NCBI RefSeq assembly: GCF_038502225.1
Contig: NC_091355.1
Span: forward strand, 14,248,541-14,312,540
Reading direction: 5' to 3'
DNA from: Cherax quadricarinatus
Lineage: Eukaryota > Arthropoda > Malacostraca > Decapoda > Parastacidae
Length of the DNA stretch: 64,000 nucleotides
How positions within the stretch are numbered: the first letter of the stretch is position 1; every line of letters begins with the position of its first letter. The translations under genes and the position numbers were made by a program. The notes beneath the pieces are model-generated. The model had not been told where the DNA came from, searched no databases, and saw nothing but the letters and a program-made list of their open reading frames with translations. Of the stretch, positions 41,206-53,588 are shown piece by piece.

Positions 41206-41361
41206 TGTCGTACTGAATAGATAAACTTGCGATTATGGCTTAAATAACGCTCTTCTTGTCGAATAAGGCACGCGAAAATTTGTGTATGTAATAATTTCGC
41301 AAAAATCATTCTGAACCTAACGAAAAAAAATATATTTCATTGTGTTTGTTTATTATATAAT
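41206..41361 (+). mobile_element. MITE 5' fragment
   Basis: Starts TGTCGTACTGAATAGATAAA; stops after CATTGTGTTTGTTTATTATA. The right terminal repeat is missing. Confidence 0.8.
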
Positions 41362-41365
41362 ACGC

Positions 41366-41403
41366 ATCCACGAACGAGGGATTTTGAGCAAATAACAATA
41401 CTG
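41366..41403 (-). mobile_element. SINE 3' tail fragment
   Basis: CCACGAACGAGGGATTTTG then AACAATACTGC matches the 3' end of the SINE at 2629-2680. Confidence 0.55.
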
Positions 41404-41973
41404 CTTGTTCTATCTAGGCTGGAATATTGCTGCACACTAACAGCACCTTTCAAGGCAGGTGAAATTGCTGACCTAGAAAATGTACAGAGAACCTTCACGG
41501 CGCGCATAACGGAAATAAAACACCTCAATTACTGGGAGCACTTGAGGTACCTGAACCTGTATTCCCTGGAACGCAGGCGGGAGAGATACATGATTATATA
41601 CACCTGGAAAATCCTAGAGGGACTAGTACCGAACTTGCACACGAAAATCACTCACTACGAAAGCAAAAGACTTGGCAGACGATGCAACATCCCCCCAATG
41701 AAAAGCAGGGGTGTCACTAGCACGTTAAGAGACCATACAATAAGTGTCAGGGGCCCGAGACTGTTCAACTGCCTCCCAGCATACATAAGGGGGATTACCA
41801 ACAGACCCCTGGCAGTCTTCAAGCTGGCACTGGACAAGCACCTAAAGTCGGTTCCTGACCAGCCGGGCTGTGGCTCGTACGTTGGTTTGCGTGCAGCCAG
41901 CAGCAACAGCCTGGTTGATCAGGCTCTGATCCACCAGGAGGCCTGGTCACAGACCGGGCCGCGGGGGCGTTGA
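41404..41973 (+). pseudogene. CR1/L2-group LINE, C-terminal fragment
   Basis: Plus frame LVLSRLEYCCTLTAPFKAGE through YLNLYSLERRRERYMIIYTW and QPGCGSYVGLRAASS to SQTGPRGR and TGA. It aligns throughout with 31942-32560 on the other strand. Only the region after the RT core remains (about 190 codons) and it is uninterrupted. The 3' end GGGGGCGTTGACCCCCGG then CTCCAGGTAA is the same terminus as the 31.9-kb copy. Its 5' edge joins a SINE tail fragment. Confidence 0.87.
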
Positions 41974-41999
41974 CCCCCGGAACTCTCTCCAGGTAAACT

Positions 42000-42683
42000 G
42001 CCACTAGCCGGGTATCGAACTCCTGATACATTAGCACGCCTCTCGAGAAGCCCGTCATTATTAAAAAAACATAACACTCATGTGTCACTTATCATCAAAG
42101 CACATTGTTAAAATGCTCCGATAATGTGATGTATAATACATAACATACAGTCATTAGGGAAGTAATCACTTGCGAAGCGCTGGGGTTGGTGGATTGGGTG
42201 CTTGCAGGTGGATGACGGGGCCGGGTATTGGTTTGTAGTTGGTGGCTTGTGTTGGATGGAGGGAAAAAGGGATGGGTTACGTGGAGGAGGGGTTGGAGTG
42301 GAGATGCCGGAGGGACAGGCAATGGCTTGGAGGGACTGGAGGAGTGTTAGAACTGGGAGGGACGGACGATGAGAGGGGGGTGGTAGGAGTGGAGGGGAGG
42401 TGCGGTCCTGGAGTATGGTTGGAGGAGAGGTGAGGCCTTGGGATGAGGGTAGAGGGAAGGAGCGGTGAGGAGGGGAAGTGCGGTCCTGGGATGAATTTGT
42501 AAGGAGGGGAGGTGTGGGTAGGCACAGGGACACAACACAACTCCAGGCACCATTATCAACACCAGTAAGAGTGCCTCCGTCCTTCCTCAAGTGAAAACAT
42601 CAGCCTCTTGCTGTATTCCTCTTTGTGTTTATTCTCTTGTCGTCTCTTTGATGAAGGTGATGTATACGCCGGCTTCAACCCTC
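42000..42683. other. G-rich unassigned DNA
   Basis: 42280-42540 is strongly purine-rich (GGAGGGG-type) on the plus strand. Minus-strand frames over it are Pro/Ser low complexity and not called. Confidence 0.55.
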
Positions 42684-45600
42684 ACACTCCCACTGCAACT
42701 TGCATGTCTGCTTCACACTCCCACTGCAACTTGCATGTCTGCTTCACACTCCCACTGCAACTTGCATGTCTGCTTCACACTCCCACTGCAACTTGCATGT
42801 CTGCTTTACACTCCCACTGCAACTTGCATGTCTTGTTCACACTCCCACTGCAACTTGCATGTCTTGTTCACACTCCCACTGCAACTTGCATGTCTGTTTC
42901 ACACTCCCACTGCAACTTGCATGTCTGCTTCACACTCCCACTGCAACTTGCATGTCTGCTTCACACTCCCACTGCAACTTGCATGTCTGCTTCACACTCC
43001 CACTGCAACTTGCATGTCTGCTTCACACTCCCACTGCAACTTGCATGTCTGCTTCACACTCCCACTGCAACTTGCATGTCTGCTTCACACTCCCACTGCA
43101 ACTTGCATGTCTGCTTCACACTCCCACTGCAACTTGCATGTCTGCTTCACACTCCCACTGCAACTTGCATGTCTGCTTCACACTCCCACTGCAACTTGCA
43201 TGTCTGCTTCACACTCCCACTGCAACTTGCATGTCTGCTTCACACTCCCACTGCAACTTGCATGTCTGCTTCACACTCCCACTGCAACTTGCATGTCTGC
43301 TTCACACTCCCACTGCAACTTGCATGTCTGCTTCACACTCCCACTGCAACTTGCATGTCTGCTTCACACTCCCACTGCAACTTGCATGTCTGCTTCACAC
43401 TCCCACTGCAACTTGCATGTCTGCTTCACACTCCCACTGCAACTTGCATGTCTGCTTCACACTCCCACTGCAACTTGCATGTCTGCTTCACACTCCCACT
43501 GCAACTTGCATGTCTGCTTCACACTCCCACTGCAACTTGCATGTCTGCTTCACACTCCCACTGCAACTTGCATGTCTGCTTCACACTCCCACTGCAACTT
43601 GCATGTCTGCTTCACACTCCCACTGCAACTTGCATGTCTGCTTCACACTCCCACTGCAACTTGCATGTCTGCTTCACACTCCCACTGCAACTTGCATGTC
43701 TGCTTCACACTCCCACTGCAACTTGCATGTCTGCTTCACACTCCCACTGCAACTTGCATGTCTGCTTCACACTCCCACTGCAACTTGCATGTCTGCTTCA
43801 CACTCCCACTGCAACTTGCATGTCTGCTTCACACTCCCACTGCAACTTGCATGTCTGCTTCACACTCCCACTGCAACTTGCATGTCTGCTTCACACTCCC
43901 ACTGCAACTTGCATGTCTGCTTCACACTCCCACTGCAACTTGCATGTCTGCTTCACACTCCCACTGCAACTTGCATGTCTGCTTCACACTCCCACTGCAA
44001 CTTGCATGTCTGCTTCACACTCCCACTGCAACTTGCATGTCTGCTTCACACTCCCACTGCAACTTGCATGTCTGCTTCACACTCCCACTGCAACTTGCAT
44101 GTCTGCTTCACACTCCCACTGCAACTTGCATGTCTGCTTCACACTCCCACTGCAACTTGCATGTCTGCTTCACACTCCCACTGCAACTTGCATGTCTGCT
44201 TCACACTCCCACTGCAACTTGCATGTCTGCTTCACACTCCCACTGCAACTTGCATGTCTGCTTCACACTCCCACTGCAACTTGCATGTCTGCTTCACACT
44301 CCCACTGCAACTTGCATGTCTGCTTCACACTCCCACTGCAACTTGCATGTCTGCTTCACACTCCCACTGCAACTTGCATGTCTGCTTCACACTCCCACTG
44401 CAACTTGCATGTCTGCTTCACACTCCCACTGCAACTTGCATGTCTGCTTCACACTCCCACTGCAACTTGCATGTCTGCTTCACACTCCCACTGCAACTTG
44501 CATGTCTGCTTCACACTCCCACTGCAACTTGCATGTCTGCTTCACACTCCCACTGCAACTTGCATGTCTGCTTCACACTCCCACTGCAACTTGCATGTCT
44601 GCTTCACACTCCCACTGCAACTTGCATGTCTGCTTCACACTCCCACTGCAACTTGCATGTCTGCTTCACACTCCCACTGCAACTTGCATGTCTGCTTCAC
44701 ACTCCCACTGCAACTTGCATGTCTGCTTCACACTCCCACTGCAACTTGCATGTCTGCTTCACACTCCCACTGCAACTTGCATGTCTGCTTCACACTCCCA
44801 CTGCAACTTGCATGTCTGCTTCACACTCCCACTGCAACTTGCATGTCTGCTTCACACTCCCACTGCAACTTGCATGTCTGCTTCACACTCCCACTGCAAC
44901 TTGCATGTCTGCTTCACACTCCCACTGCAACTTGCATGTCTGCTTCACACTCCCACTGCAACTTGCATGTCTGCTTCACACTCCCACTGCAACTTGCATG
45001 TCTGCTTCACACTCCCACTGCAACTTGCATGTCTGCTGATCACTCCCACTGCAACTTGCATGTCTGCTTCACACTCCCACTGCAACTTGCATGTCTGCTT
45101 CACACTCCCACTGCAACTTGCATGTCTGCTTCACACTCCCACTGCAACTTGCATGTCTGCTTCACACTCCCACTGCAACTTGCATGTCTGCTTCACACTC
45201 CCACTGCAACTTGCATGTCTGCTTCACACTCCCACTGCAACTTGCATGTCTGCTTCACACTCCCACTGCAACTTGCATGTCTGCTTCACACTCCCACTGC
45301 AACTTGCATGTCTGCTTCACACTCCCACTGCAACTTGCATGTCTGCTTCACACTCCCACTGCAACTTGCATGTCTGCTTCACACTCCCACTGCAACTTGC
45401 ATGTCTGCTTCACACTCCCACTGCAACTTGCATGTCTGCTTCACACTCCCACTGCAACTTGCATGTCTGCTTCACACTCCCACTGCAACTTGCATGTCTG
45501 CTTCACACTCCCACTGCAACTTGCATGTCTGCTTCACACTCCCACTGCAACTTGCATGTCTGCTTCACACTCCCACTGCAACTTGCATGTCTGCTTCACA

Positions 45601-46985
45601 CTCCCACTGCAACTTGCATGTCTGCTTCACACTCCCACTGCAACTTGCATGTCTGCTTCACACTCCCACTGCAACTTGCATGTCTGCTTCACACTCCCAC
45701 TGCAACTTGCATGTCTGCTTCACACTCCCACTGCAACTTGCATGTCTGCTTCACACTCCCACTGCAACTTGCATGTCTGCTTCACACTCCCACTGCAACT
45801 TGCATGTCTGCTTCACACTCCCACTGCAACTTGCATGTCTGCTGATCACTCCCACTGCAACTTGCATGTCTGCTTCACACTCCCACTGCAACTTGCATGT
45901 CTGCTTCACACTCCCACTGCAACTTGCATGTCTGCTTCACACTCCCACTGCAACTTGCATGTCTGCTTCACACTCCCACTGCAACTTGCATGTCTGCTTC
46001 ACACTCCCACTGCAACTTGCATGTCTGCTTCACACTCCCACTGCAACTTGCATGTCTGCTTCACACTCCCACTGCAACTTGCATGTCTGCTTCACACTCC
46101 CACTGCAACTTGCATGTCTGCTTCACACTCCCACTGCAACTTGCATGTCTGCTTCACACTCCCACTGCAACTTGCATGTCTGCTTCACACTCCCACTGCA
46201 ACTTGCATGTCTGCTGATCACTCCCACTGCAACTTGCATGTCTGCTTCACACTCCCACTGCAACTTGCATGTCTGCTTCACACTCCCACTGCAACTTGCA
46301 TGTCTGCTTCACACTCCCACTGCAACTTGCATGTCTGCTTCACACTCCCACTGCAACTTGCATGTCTGCTTCACACTCCCACTGCAACTTGCATGTCTGC
46401 TTCACACTCCCACTGCAACTTGCATGTCTGCTTCACACTCCCACTGCAACTTGCATGTCTGCTTCACACTCCCACTGCAACTTGCATGTCTGCTGATCAC
46501 TCCCACTGCAACTTGCATGTCTGCTGATCACTCCCACTGCAACTTGCATGTCTGCTGATCACTCCCACTGCAACTTGCATGTCTGCTGATCACTCCCACT
46601 GCAACTTGCATGTCTGCTGATCACTCCCACTGCAACTTGCATGTCTGCTGATCACTCCCACTGCAACTTGCATGTCTGCTGATCACTCCCACTGCAACTT
46701 GCATGTCTGCTGATCACTCCCACTGCAACTTGCATGTCTGCTGATCACTCCCACTGCAACTTGCATGTCTGCTGATCACTCCCACTGCAACTTGCATGTC
46801 TGCTGATCACTCCCACTGCAACTTGCATGTCTGCTGATCACTCCCACTGCAACTTGCATGTCTGCTGATCACTCCCACTGCAACTTGCGTGTCTGTTTCA
46901 CTCTCCCACTGCAACTTGCATGTCTGCTTCACACTCCCACTGCAACTTGCATGTCTGCTTCACACTCCCACTGCAACTTGCATGT
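42684..46985. repeat. 31-bp satellite array, about 139 copies
   Basis: Unit: CTTCACACTCCCACTGCAAC then TTGCATGTCTG. Copies are almost all identical. Exceptions: TCTTGTTCAC twice near 42832-42870, TTTACAC and TTTCACA at the left edge, and a CTGATCAC variant that is single at 45037, 45843 and 46215, then fixed in 13 consecutive copies from 46494 to 46866. Because 31 is not a multiple of three, all forward frames stay open (up to 1316 codons). No promoter or unique flank supports a gene. Confidence 0.97.
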
Positions 46986-48150
46986 TACAAGTTAATAGCT
47001 GATCAATCATATAAGAACCATTACAGCTTAGGCTGTGTATTTGGTATTCCTTTTGCGTGTACTAAGATAAAGGACGCTACGCTTATGGAATACACGTTAA
47101 TATTTCTCGAATTGTGTAGCGACCAAAACTGATATAATTATTAACTATTAGTTGTTAGTGTTAGACACTAGAACAGTAGACACATTCCTCCATACAAGGA
47201 ATGTTTTGCTGCATTCAGTCAAGAGCAAGGTTAGGTTGTGTTAATTCGCAGACTCCTGGAAGTGAACGCAGCTGTAGACAAATCTAGACTAAAATGTCAA
47301 TTTTCTCCTCCCTTAAAATAAAGGATATAATTTGTATGTAATTATTTCACGTTAAGCGCTAAACTCACATGGGTTATTCAGCGCAAGACGTGGTGGAGGT
47401 TTGATCCTCCGTCTGCTGAGCACCAAACAGACGCGCTTCCCATTTGTACTCGCCTATAAAAGGAAGCCACTGTGTCGTATGTGTCTACAAAGGAAATGAA
47501 ACACTGCATACTTTTCTTCGGCGTCTTACAATAAACACTGATACTGACACGTAAACAAAAATCTCACCCGCTGACCTCCCATTAGTTGGCAAGAATAAAA
47601 TTATCCCTAGCTTAATAGAAAAATGAATGTCTTCAATTAATTTTTACGTTTTCTTCTGTTTGTAGCCATTTTATTGAAGTTTTTCATGCTATCATCAGAG
47701 CTTAGAGGAATAAATCTGTATTCGCCCCGCCCCCATCCTTTGTCCAATCAGAAAACAGAAGCAATAAAATTCATGATTACTATTGGGCAGCCTTTGAAGG
47801 TTAAAAACTGTTCTATTGCAATCCGGTTATATCCGTACAAATTGTTTTGCCAATGTTTCTATGCTTCAGAATACAAGGATCTTAACATACCATTACCCTC
47901 ATATAGGTTAGTTCCTCTAGTCTTCCATGGTTTTATAATCTTAAAAGTTAAAATTATCGTATAAGACCTGGTAGCCCTAGATGCTGTGTTAGTGTGGCCC
48001 AAGAGGTTAAGATGTAGGAGGATGTACAGCTTCAGGGTCGCGATCCAAACTTGGGTTAAGGGAATCTTTTGTTGGGTCACTCATTATCCCGAGGCCAAAG
48101 ATGAAAAAAAAAAAAAACTAAATTTTCAGTGTGGTTCTATCTTACAGCGA
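46986..48150. other. Unassigned DNA
   Basis: 47347-47384 (AGCGCTAAACTCACATGGG) is a possible decayed SINE 3' end. Nothing else recognised. Confidence 0.5.
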
Positions 48151-48298
48151 TATACACAACCCGCAAGTAGGAGAATGAGACTTATGACAACATTTCTATC
48201 TGACTTGGACCATTAATTAGTGTGGCTAGTTAATGGTCCAAGTCAGACCGAAAAGTTCTCCTAAGTTTCAGCCTCCTACGTGCGGGTTATTTGTGTAT
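48151..48298. mobile_element. Foldback of the second hammerhead-like family
   Basis: Left arm ATACACAACCCGCAAGTAGG and right arm CCTACGTGCGGGTTATTTG are inverted; centre TTAATTAGTGTGGCTAGTTAA. The right arm has GGTCCAAGTCAGACC then GAAAAGTT, a damaged second box. Confidence 0.7.
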
Positions 48299-49171
48299 TG
48301 TTTAAGTCACGCTATTGTGCCTTTTTATTCTGTACAACGATATACCGTATTCAAAAATAATCAGCTTACCAGCTCTCACAACTTCAGTTTTTGTGGAAGA
48401 TTTGTCATCTCAAAAGTGTTTTTTTTTAATTTTTTTTGTAGCTGACTCATAACCACTGAGGCCGATTATTTCGTTTACCGACAATTTATTAGGGTGTTAA
48501 GCACGCACTTGCTAATGTGATTTCAGATTCTGGTGAGCCTGGCCAATGTGATTTCAGATTTTTAGTCGTTGACAAAATAGTTTGGGGAAAGCACTGTTCT
48601 GAACATTATATTATGTTTAACGCTTGAGGTTCGAACATGCATTAGACAATACTGCACGGAATTGTTTGGCTTTCAGATGCCAGAGAATGGGACAACGTTT
48701 ACCATAGTTCACGGAATTAGGGCTTTGATGTCCTTTATTGACAGGAGGGGAAGGGGGAGTGGGGCGGCTCGTCACTTAAACGCTGGGAAGTTTTAATATT
48801 CTATACCACATGAACAAAACCGAGATATTAAGTACTCCCTGACCACGTCAATGACGAAGTCTTCAGCTCCACGTCCAAGGAAGGAACACTAGTAGGGGAT
48901 TTTGAACGTATCTTGGCTAGGTGGAAACTTATGCTCTGAGAAACTATGGTAAATATGTATTTTTTTCTTATATTGGTAACTATTCCTCATTGGTAATTTT
49001 GGTGTAAGAGCTACATGAGTAAAGATAGTGCTTAACGTTGAACATGGAACTTACTGTACCTTACTGATGGTGTGAAAGTTGTCCCACGATGAGCGGTTAC
49101 TTCTTGCTTACCTGCAAGAGAAACACGAATATTTATTAATACACGAGTTAATACACAGTTAACCCTTAGCT
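48299..49171. other. Unassigned DNA
   Basis: No gene recognised. Confidence 0.5.
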
Positions 49172-49316
49172 CATTATTTTTATTATAATCTTGGGGGAGC
49201 GCTAAACTCATTGGATTATACAGCGCATGTGGGGGGGGGGTGAGGGAACCGGAGCACAGATACAATTCCCTAGATCAAGAGCCCCTCACCAGCATCAAGA
49301 AGCCTCCCTTGAGGGG
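49172..49316 (-). mobile_element. SINE with (AAT)n tail, full copy
   Basis: ATTATTTTTATTATAATC, GGAGCGCTAAACTCATTGG, ATTATACAGCGC and GAGCCCCTCACCAGCATC match the family. Confidence 0.82.
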
Positions 49317-50558
49317 ATACTCTCAGCCCAAATCTTCAGGAATTATCCCCTAAGTTCACGCCTTCAAGTATTCCCAGTTCTTCAGCCTAAGCCTCAGGGA
49401 ACCAGACTCAGGTATACTCTTTAGACTGCACCTTCTGCAAGTATATCCAGTGATACCCTTAATTAAGGTCGCACCTTAAGGAGGTATCCTAGGTATAACC
49501 TGAGTCTGTACATTCTGCCCAGAGTTGCCAATGCAGCGTTTTTCGCATCTTATTTAGCGTTTGCACTGATCTTCGACGCCAGTTTTTTAAAATTGCATCA
49601 AGGAGCTATTTTAGTGTTTTTTACTTAATTTAGCTATTATTTAGTTATTTAATTAACAAGAGTCTAAACGAAAGAAAATGGAACAACGATTCCTACCTTC
49701 TGGTTAATAGACGGAAGACTGGATTAATATGGGTGATCCTACATTCGCTGAACCCGTCCAGCTTAGGTACTGGACGTCCTGGTGTGATGGAAGTGGACGC
49801 GTCGAGACACCCATCACCATCACACCCTTTCTGTTTGGGACTCTCGCTTATTTTTTTTTTGATCCTTTATACACTATTATTCTCTCCCTATTTACCAGAT
49901 TTTCGTTACGAACAAGAATTATGGCATCCTGGAGAAGGGGACTTAAGAACCACAGTGGTAGTAAGATAAGATTTTGTTCGAATTTGTAACCCAGGTTCTA
50001 CTAATACATTATCTTGGCTCAGTATTTCCGAGTCCAGAGGCTTGATGACACGAGATTTAAAAATTAGTTAATGAAAGTAGTTGACACAAAATGTTTTGTT
50101 ATGCCTCCAAATATTCACTGGCGGTGAGATTGACATGGAAAGATATTAAAATATTTCGTGAAGCACAGTTAAAGTAATGAACCGTTCAGAACATAATGAC
50201 ACAAAATGCTTCACTTTGAAAATTAAGTGACGATGTAAGAAAAAGAGAGCGGAGTATGTCTTTGTTCACAAATACCCTTCATTACGAGTAGTTGATAATT
50301 TAAATGAACTCCGCAACGAACACTCTGCTAACAATTTAAAATTCAAGAACCTTAAGCGAGGTCAAAACTTAGTGTAATTGTTTCCAATATACTTGCATCA
50401 TATTTTAATAATGACTTGTAAGCGATATTGGAAATAGTAAATTCAGCTTGTTAATTAATGTAATGACATTTCTGAAACTAAACTTCCCTGTACAGTTATT
50501 AGGTAATATGAGAGAACGAAGCAAATGGTTGTTAATTAGTTAAACCTGGTTGACCTGT
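49317..50558. other. Unassigned AT-rich DNA, about 1.2 kb
   Basis: No domain recognised; ends at the PLE target duplication. Confidence 0.5.
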
Positions 50559-50570
50559 GGGACTAATGAT
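50559..50570. repeat. PLE target-site duplication, left
   Basis: GGGACTAATGAT, repeated exactly at 54515-54526. Confidence 0.93.
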
Positions 50571-50650
50571 TGTAATAAAGTTGGTAGAATTACCGACAAT
50601 ATGTAAAGTAAAAGGACACAAGTGCAACTAATGTGACATTTTATTGTGGC

Positions 50651-50679
50651 AACGTTTCGCTCTCCAGGAGCTTTATCAA
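50651..50679 (-). ncRNA. Hammerhead-like motif in the PLE left arm
   Basis: Minus strand TTGATAA, GCTC-CTGGA-GAGC, GAAACGTT; the adjoining GGC and GCC pair as the start of stem I. Confidence 0.6.
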
Positions 50680-50949
50680 GCCATTACAAACAATACATGG
50701 ACACAGAGGGTATATATAGGCTCAGAGTGAGGTGCAGTACTAGTTGTAGTAGTAGTAGTAGTGACAAAAGTTGTAGTAGTAGTAATACAATATTTAGAGC
50801 AATTAATTCGTACATGAGTAAAAGGATATAAAAGCTATTACTTGGGTAACATAAAAATAGGTTGGACAAATATAGACTGGATAGAGGCAGCCTGTTTCAG
50901 TGTTCACTCTCTGTAATGTGCTTTGTGTAGTATAACAGGAGAGACTATG

Positions 50950-51720
50950 TGATGGCAAGATTTACTGTTTTCAGGAGGATTCTTGCTAAGACTTCAGAGA
51001 TGAAGACCATTCATCTACATAAGACTTCAGAGATGGTGAAGCTGCCGTTGTTTTGTTTAATTGTATTCGAAACAGCGATCAGTGCTGATTCGAGGCACTT
51101 GCGTCTTCGGAAATTAGTTTCTTTGATCACTAATTGGGCGTCTCTGAATTTCATGAGATGATTGGTGGAATTTCGGTGTTGTACACAGGCGTTGTTCAAG
51201 TTATCGTTCCTACATGCGTAAATGTGTTCATTGAGGCGGGTGTCGAGGTTTCTTGCTGTTTCACCTACGTAAATCTTGTCACAGCCTCCACAGGGTATAG
51301 TGTAAACTCCTGTGTTGACTGGTTCGTGGTGCTTTGATTTTGTACTGGTTAGATCCTTTATTGAAGTGCTAGAAGCGATGGCAACTCTGGTGTTAGCTTG
51401 TGAAAGTACTTCAGAAACGTTCAGTGCAACCTGGCTGTTGGGAAGAATTGTAACTTTGTTGGGAGTGGTGTTGGTGCATGGAGAATTAATGATCTGAAGA
51501 GCTCTTTTCTTGCAGTCTTTGATGAAAAAGGAAGGAAAATGTAACTCAGTGAATGTTTGGTGAATGTATGTACATTCCTCGTCAAGAAACTCAGGACTAC
51601 AAATTCGGTATGCTCTTAGGAAAAACCCGATGATGATGCCTCTTTTGGTCTTGGTATCTTGACTGGAATAGAAGTGTGTGAGATCATTTTTATTGGTAGG
51701 TTTCCAATAAACTTGAAATC
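50950..51720 (-). pseudogene. Inverted copy of PLE endonuclease region
   Basis: The minus strand encodes the C-terminal half of the PLE protein: FQVYWKPTNKNDLTHFYSSQ, then CTYIHQTFTELHFPSFF, the GIY-YIG block GVYTIPCGGCDKIYVGETAR, RLNEH and FRDAQLVIKETNFRRRKC. The frame is largely open, unlike a random inverted piece. It includes about 30 bp of extra duplicated sequence at 50990-51032 (AAGACTTCAGAGATG repeated). It begins after the YVDD motif, so it has no RT. Inverted, 5'-truncated partner copies are a known feature of Penelope insertions. Identity to the right-hand copy is high but not complete, so the two have diverged since insertion or were different to begin with. Confidence 0.88.
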
Positions 51721-53138
51721 TAGTACCTCTGCACTAACAGTCGATGGAAGGAAATGGGACGTGAATCCCTGATAAACAACTTATCGTCACGCACCTTAAC
51801 CGACTACGAGAAACAAGCACTGAGTCTGGGACTCAAATTTACCACCAACATACGCAAACCTATCAACTCAATCTAGTTACCAGGAACCATAGACACAGTG
51901 ACAGCAACTTCCAGAAGGGTTATATACAGGGCCTTCTCACTGCAGCTTTATGTGAACCTTCTTCTAATCTTCCTAGACGATACATCACTGCCCTTAAGGA
52001 CCTCGCCAACGACCCCAACATTATCGTCACCACCGCCGACAAAGGAGGTGGAGTCGTCATACTCAACACCAGTGACTACAACACTAAAATGATGGACCTT
52101 TTGAATGATAAATCTACATACGAACCCATCAGCACTCAACAGTGGGAGACGCTCACCAAAGATTTTCTATACAAAACTAGACAAATACTCAAATGTACTA
52201 GAGAAGGGAAGAAACTTCTGTGCTTGTTACCAATCAACCCTAAACCAGCACACATGTATGGTTTACCCAAGACCCATAAACACAATATTCCTCTCAGACC
52301 AATCACGTCAGGAATAGGCAGTGCTCCACACAAACTAGCCGGAGTTCTTGCCAAACATCTTTCCTGCCTTCTGGGGAGTATCAGCCCCGCTCATCTTAAA
52401 CACTCAGGCGACCTTCTCAACCGCATCCGTAACCTCTCCATCCGTAACAAGAAACTAAGCAGTTTGGACGTGACTTCCCTCTTCACAAAAGTACCTACCA
52501 CAAAAGCCATCGATCAGGACCTTAATCTTCCTCTACCTCCCGGAGATTTTGTTGACTTGATTGAACTCTGTGTTAATTTCAACTGTTTTTCTTTCAATAA
52601 CAAGCTCTACAAACAAACCTACGGCATGGGAATGGGGTCCCCCATCAGTGCCGTCCTAGCCAACTTATACATGGAACACCTAGAGTCCGAACACTTCGCC
52701 AACATCATCCCTTCAAGCGTCACTTGGTAACGTTACGTGGACGACGTCCTCGTAATAACTCCCAAACGTTTTGATGTACGGAATCTTCAGGCAAGGCTCA
52801 ACGCAGTTGAACCGGCGATCCAGTTTACACTAGAAGAGTCCAATGACAAGCTACCTTTCCTCGACGTCCTCATTCACAAAGTAGACAACAACCTAAGATT
52901 TCAAGTTTATCGGAAACCCACTAATAAAAATGATCTCACACACTTCTATTCCAGTCAAGATACCAAGACCAAAAGAGGCATCATCATCGGGTTTTTCCTA
53001 AGAGCATACCGAATTTGTAGTCCTGAGTTTCTTGACAAGGAATGTACATACATTCACCAAACATTCACTGAGCTGAACATCAAAATGGTATACAATACCG
53101 ACAGGTTGTTAGGTAAGACACATATGCAACAGTTAGAC

Positions 53139-53195
53139 AACTTTATTCCGAAACGTTTCGCCTACACAGTAGGCTTCTTCAGTCGAATACAGAAA
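53139..53195 (-). ncRNA. Hammerhead-like ribozyme motif, consensus core
   Basis: Minus strand CTGAAGA (53176-53182; N7 is A, which the consensus allows), stem II GCCTA-CTGTG-TAGGC, GAAACGTT, stem I CGA/TCG. Confidence 0.68.
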
Positions 53196-53530
53196 GTAGG
53201 CAGGAACAGTAGAGATGTGAAGACGATGTAATCAGTCCATCACCCTTAAAGTCGTAGAATTTGAGGTTGTCAGTCCCTCGGCCTGGAGAAGTTCAGTTCC
53301 ATAGTCAGGAACTATCTCAAGGAACAGTAGAGATGTGAAGACGATGTAATCAGTCCATCACCCTTAAAGTCGTAGAATTTGAGGTTGTCAGTCCCTCGGC
53401 CTGGAGAAGTTCAGTTCCTGACTATGGAACTGAACTTCTCCAGGCCGAGGGACTGACAACCTCAAATTCTACGACTTTAAGGGTGATGGACTGATTACAT
53501 CGTCTTCACATCTCTACTGTTCCTGCCTAC

Positions 53531-53588
53531 TTTCTGTATTCGACTGAAGAAGCCTACTGTATAGGCGAAACGTTTCGGAATAAAGTTG
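53531..53588 (+). ncRNA. Hammerhead-like ribozyme motif, consensus core
   Basis: CTGAAGA (53544-53550), GCCTA-CTGTA-TAGGC, GAAACGTT (53567-53574), then TCGGAATAAAG; CGA pairs with TCG and CTTT with AAAG. Confidence 0.68.

Noticed and set aside
42591..46558. Open frames up to 1316 codons with a repeated HTPTATCMSASHSHCNLHV pattern
   Set aside because: The 31-bp unit is not a multiple of three and keeps all three frames open; identical peptides appear in each frame in turn. No unique coding flank or start context.
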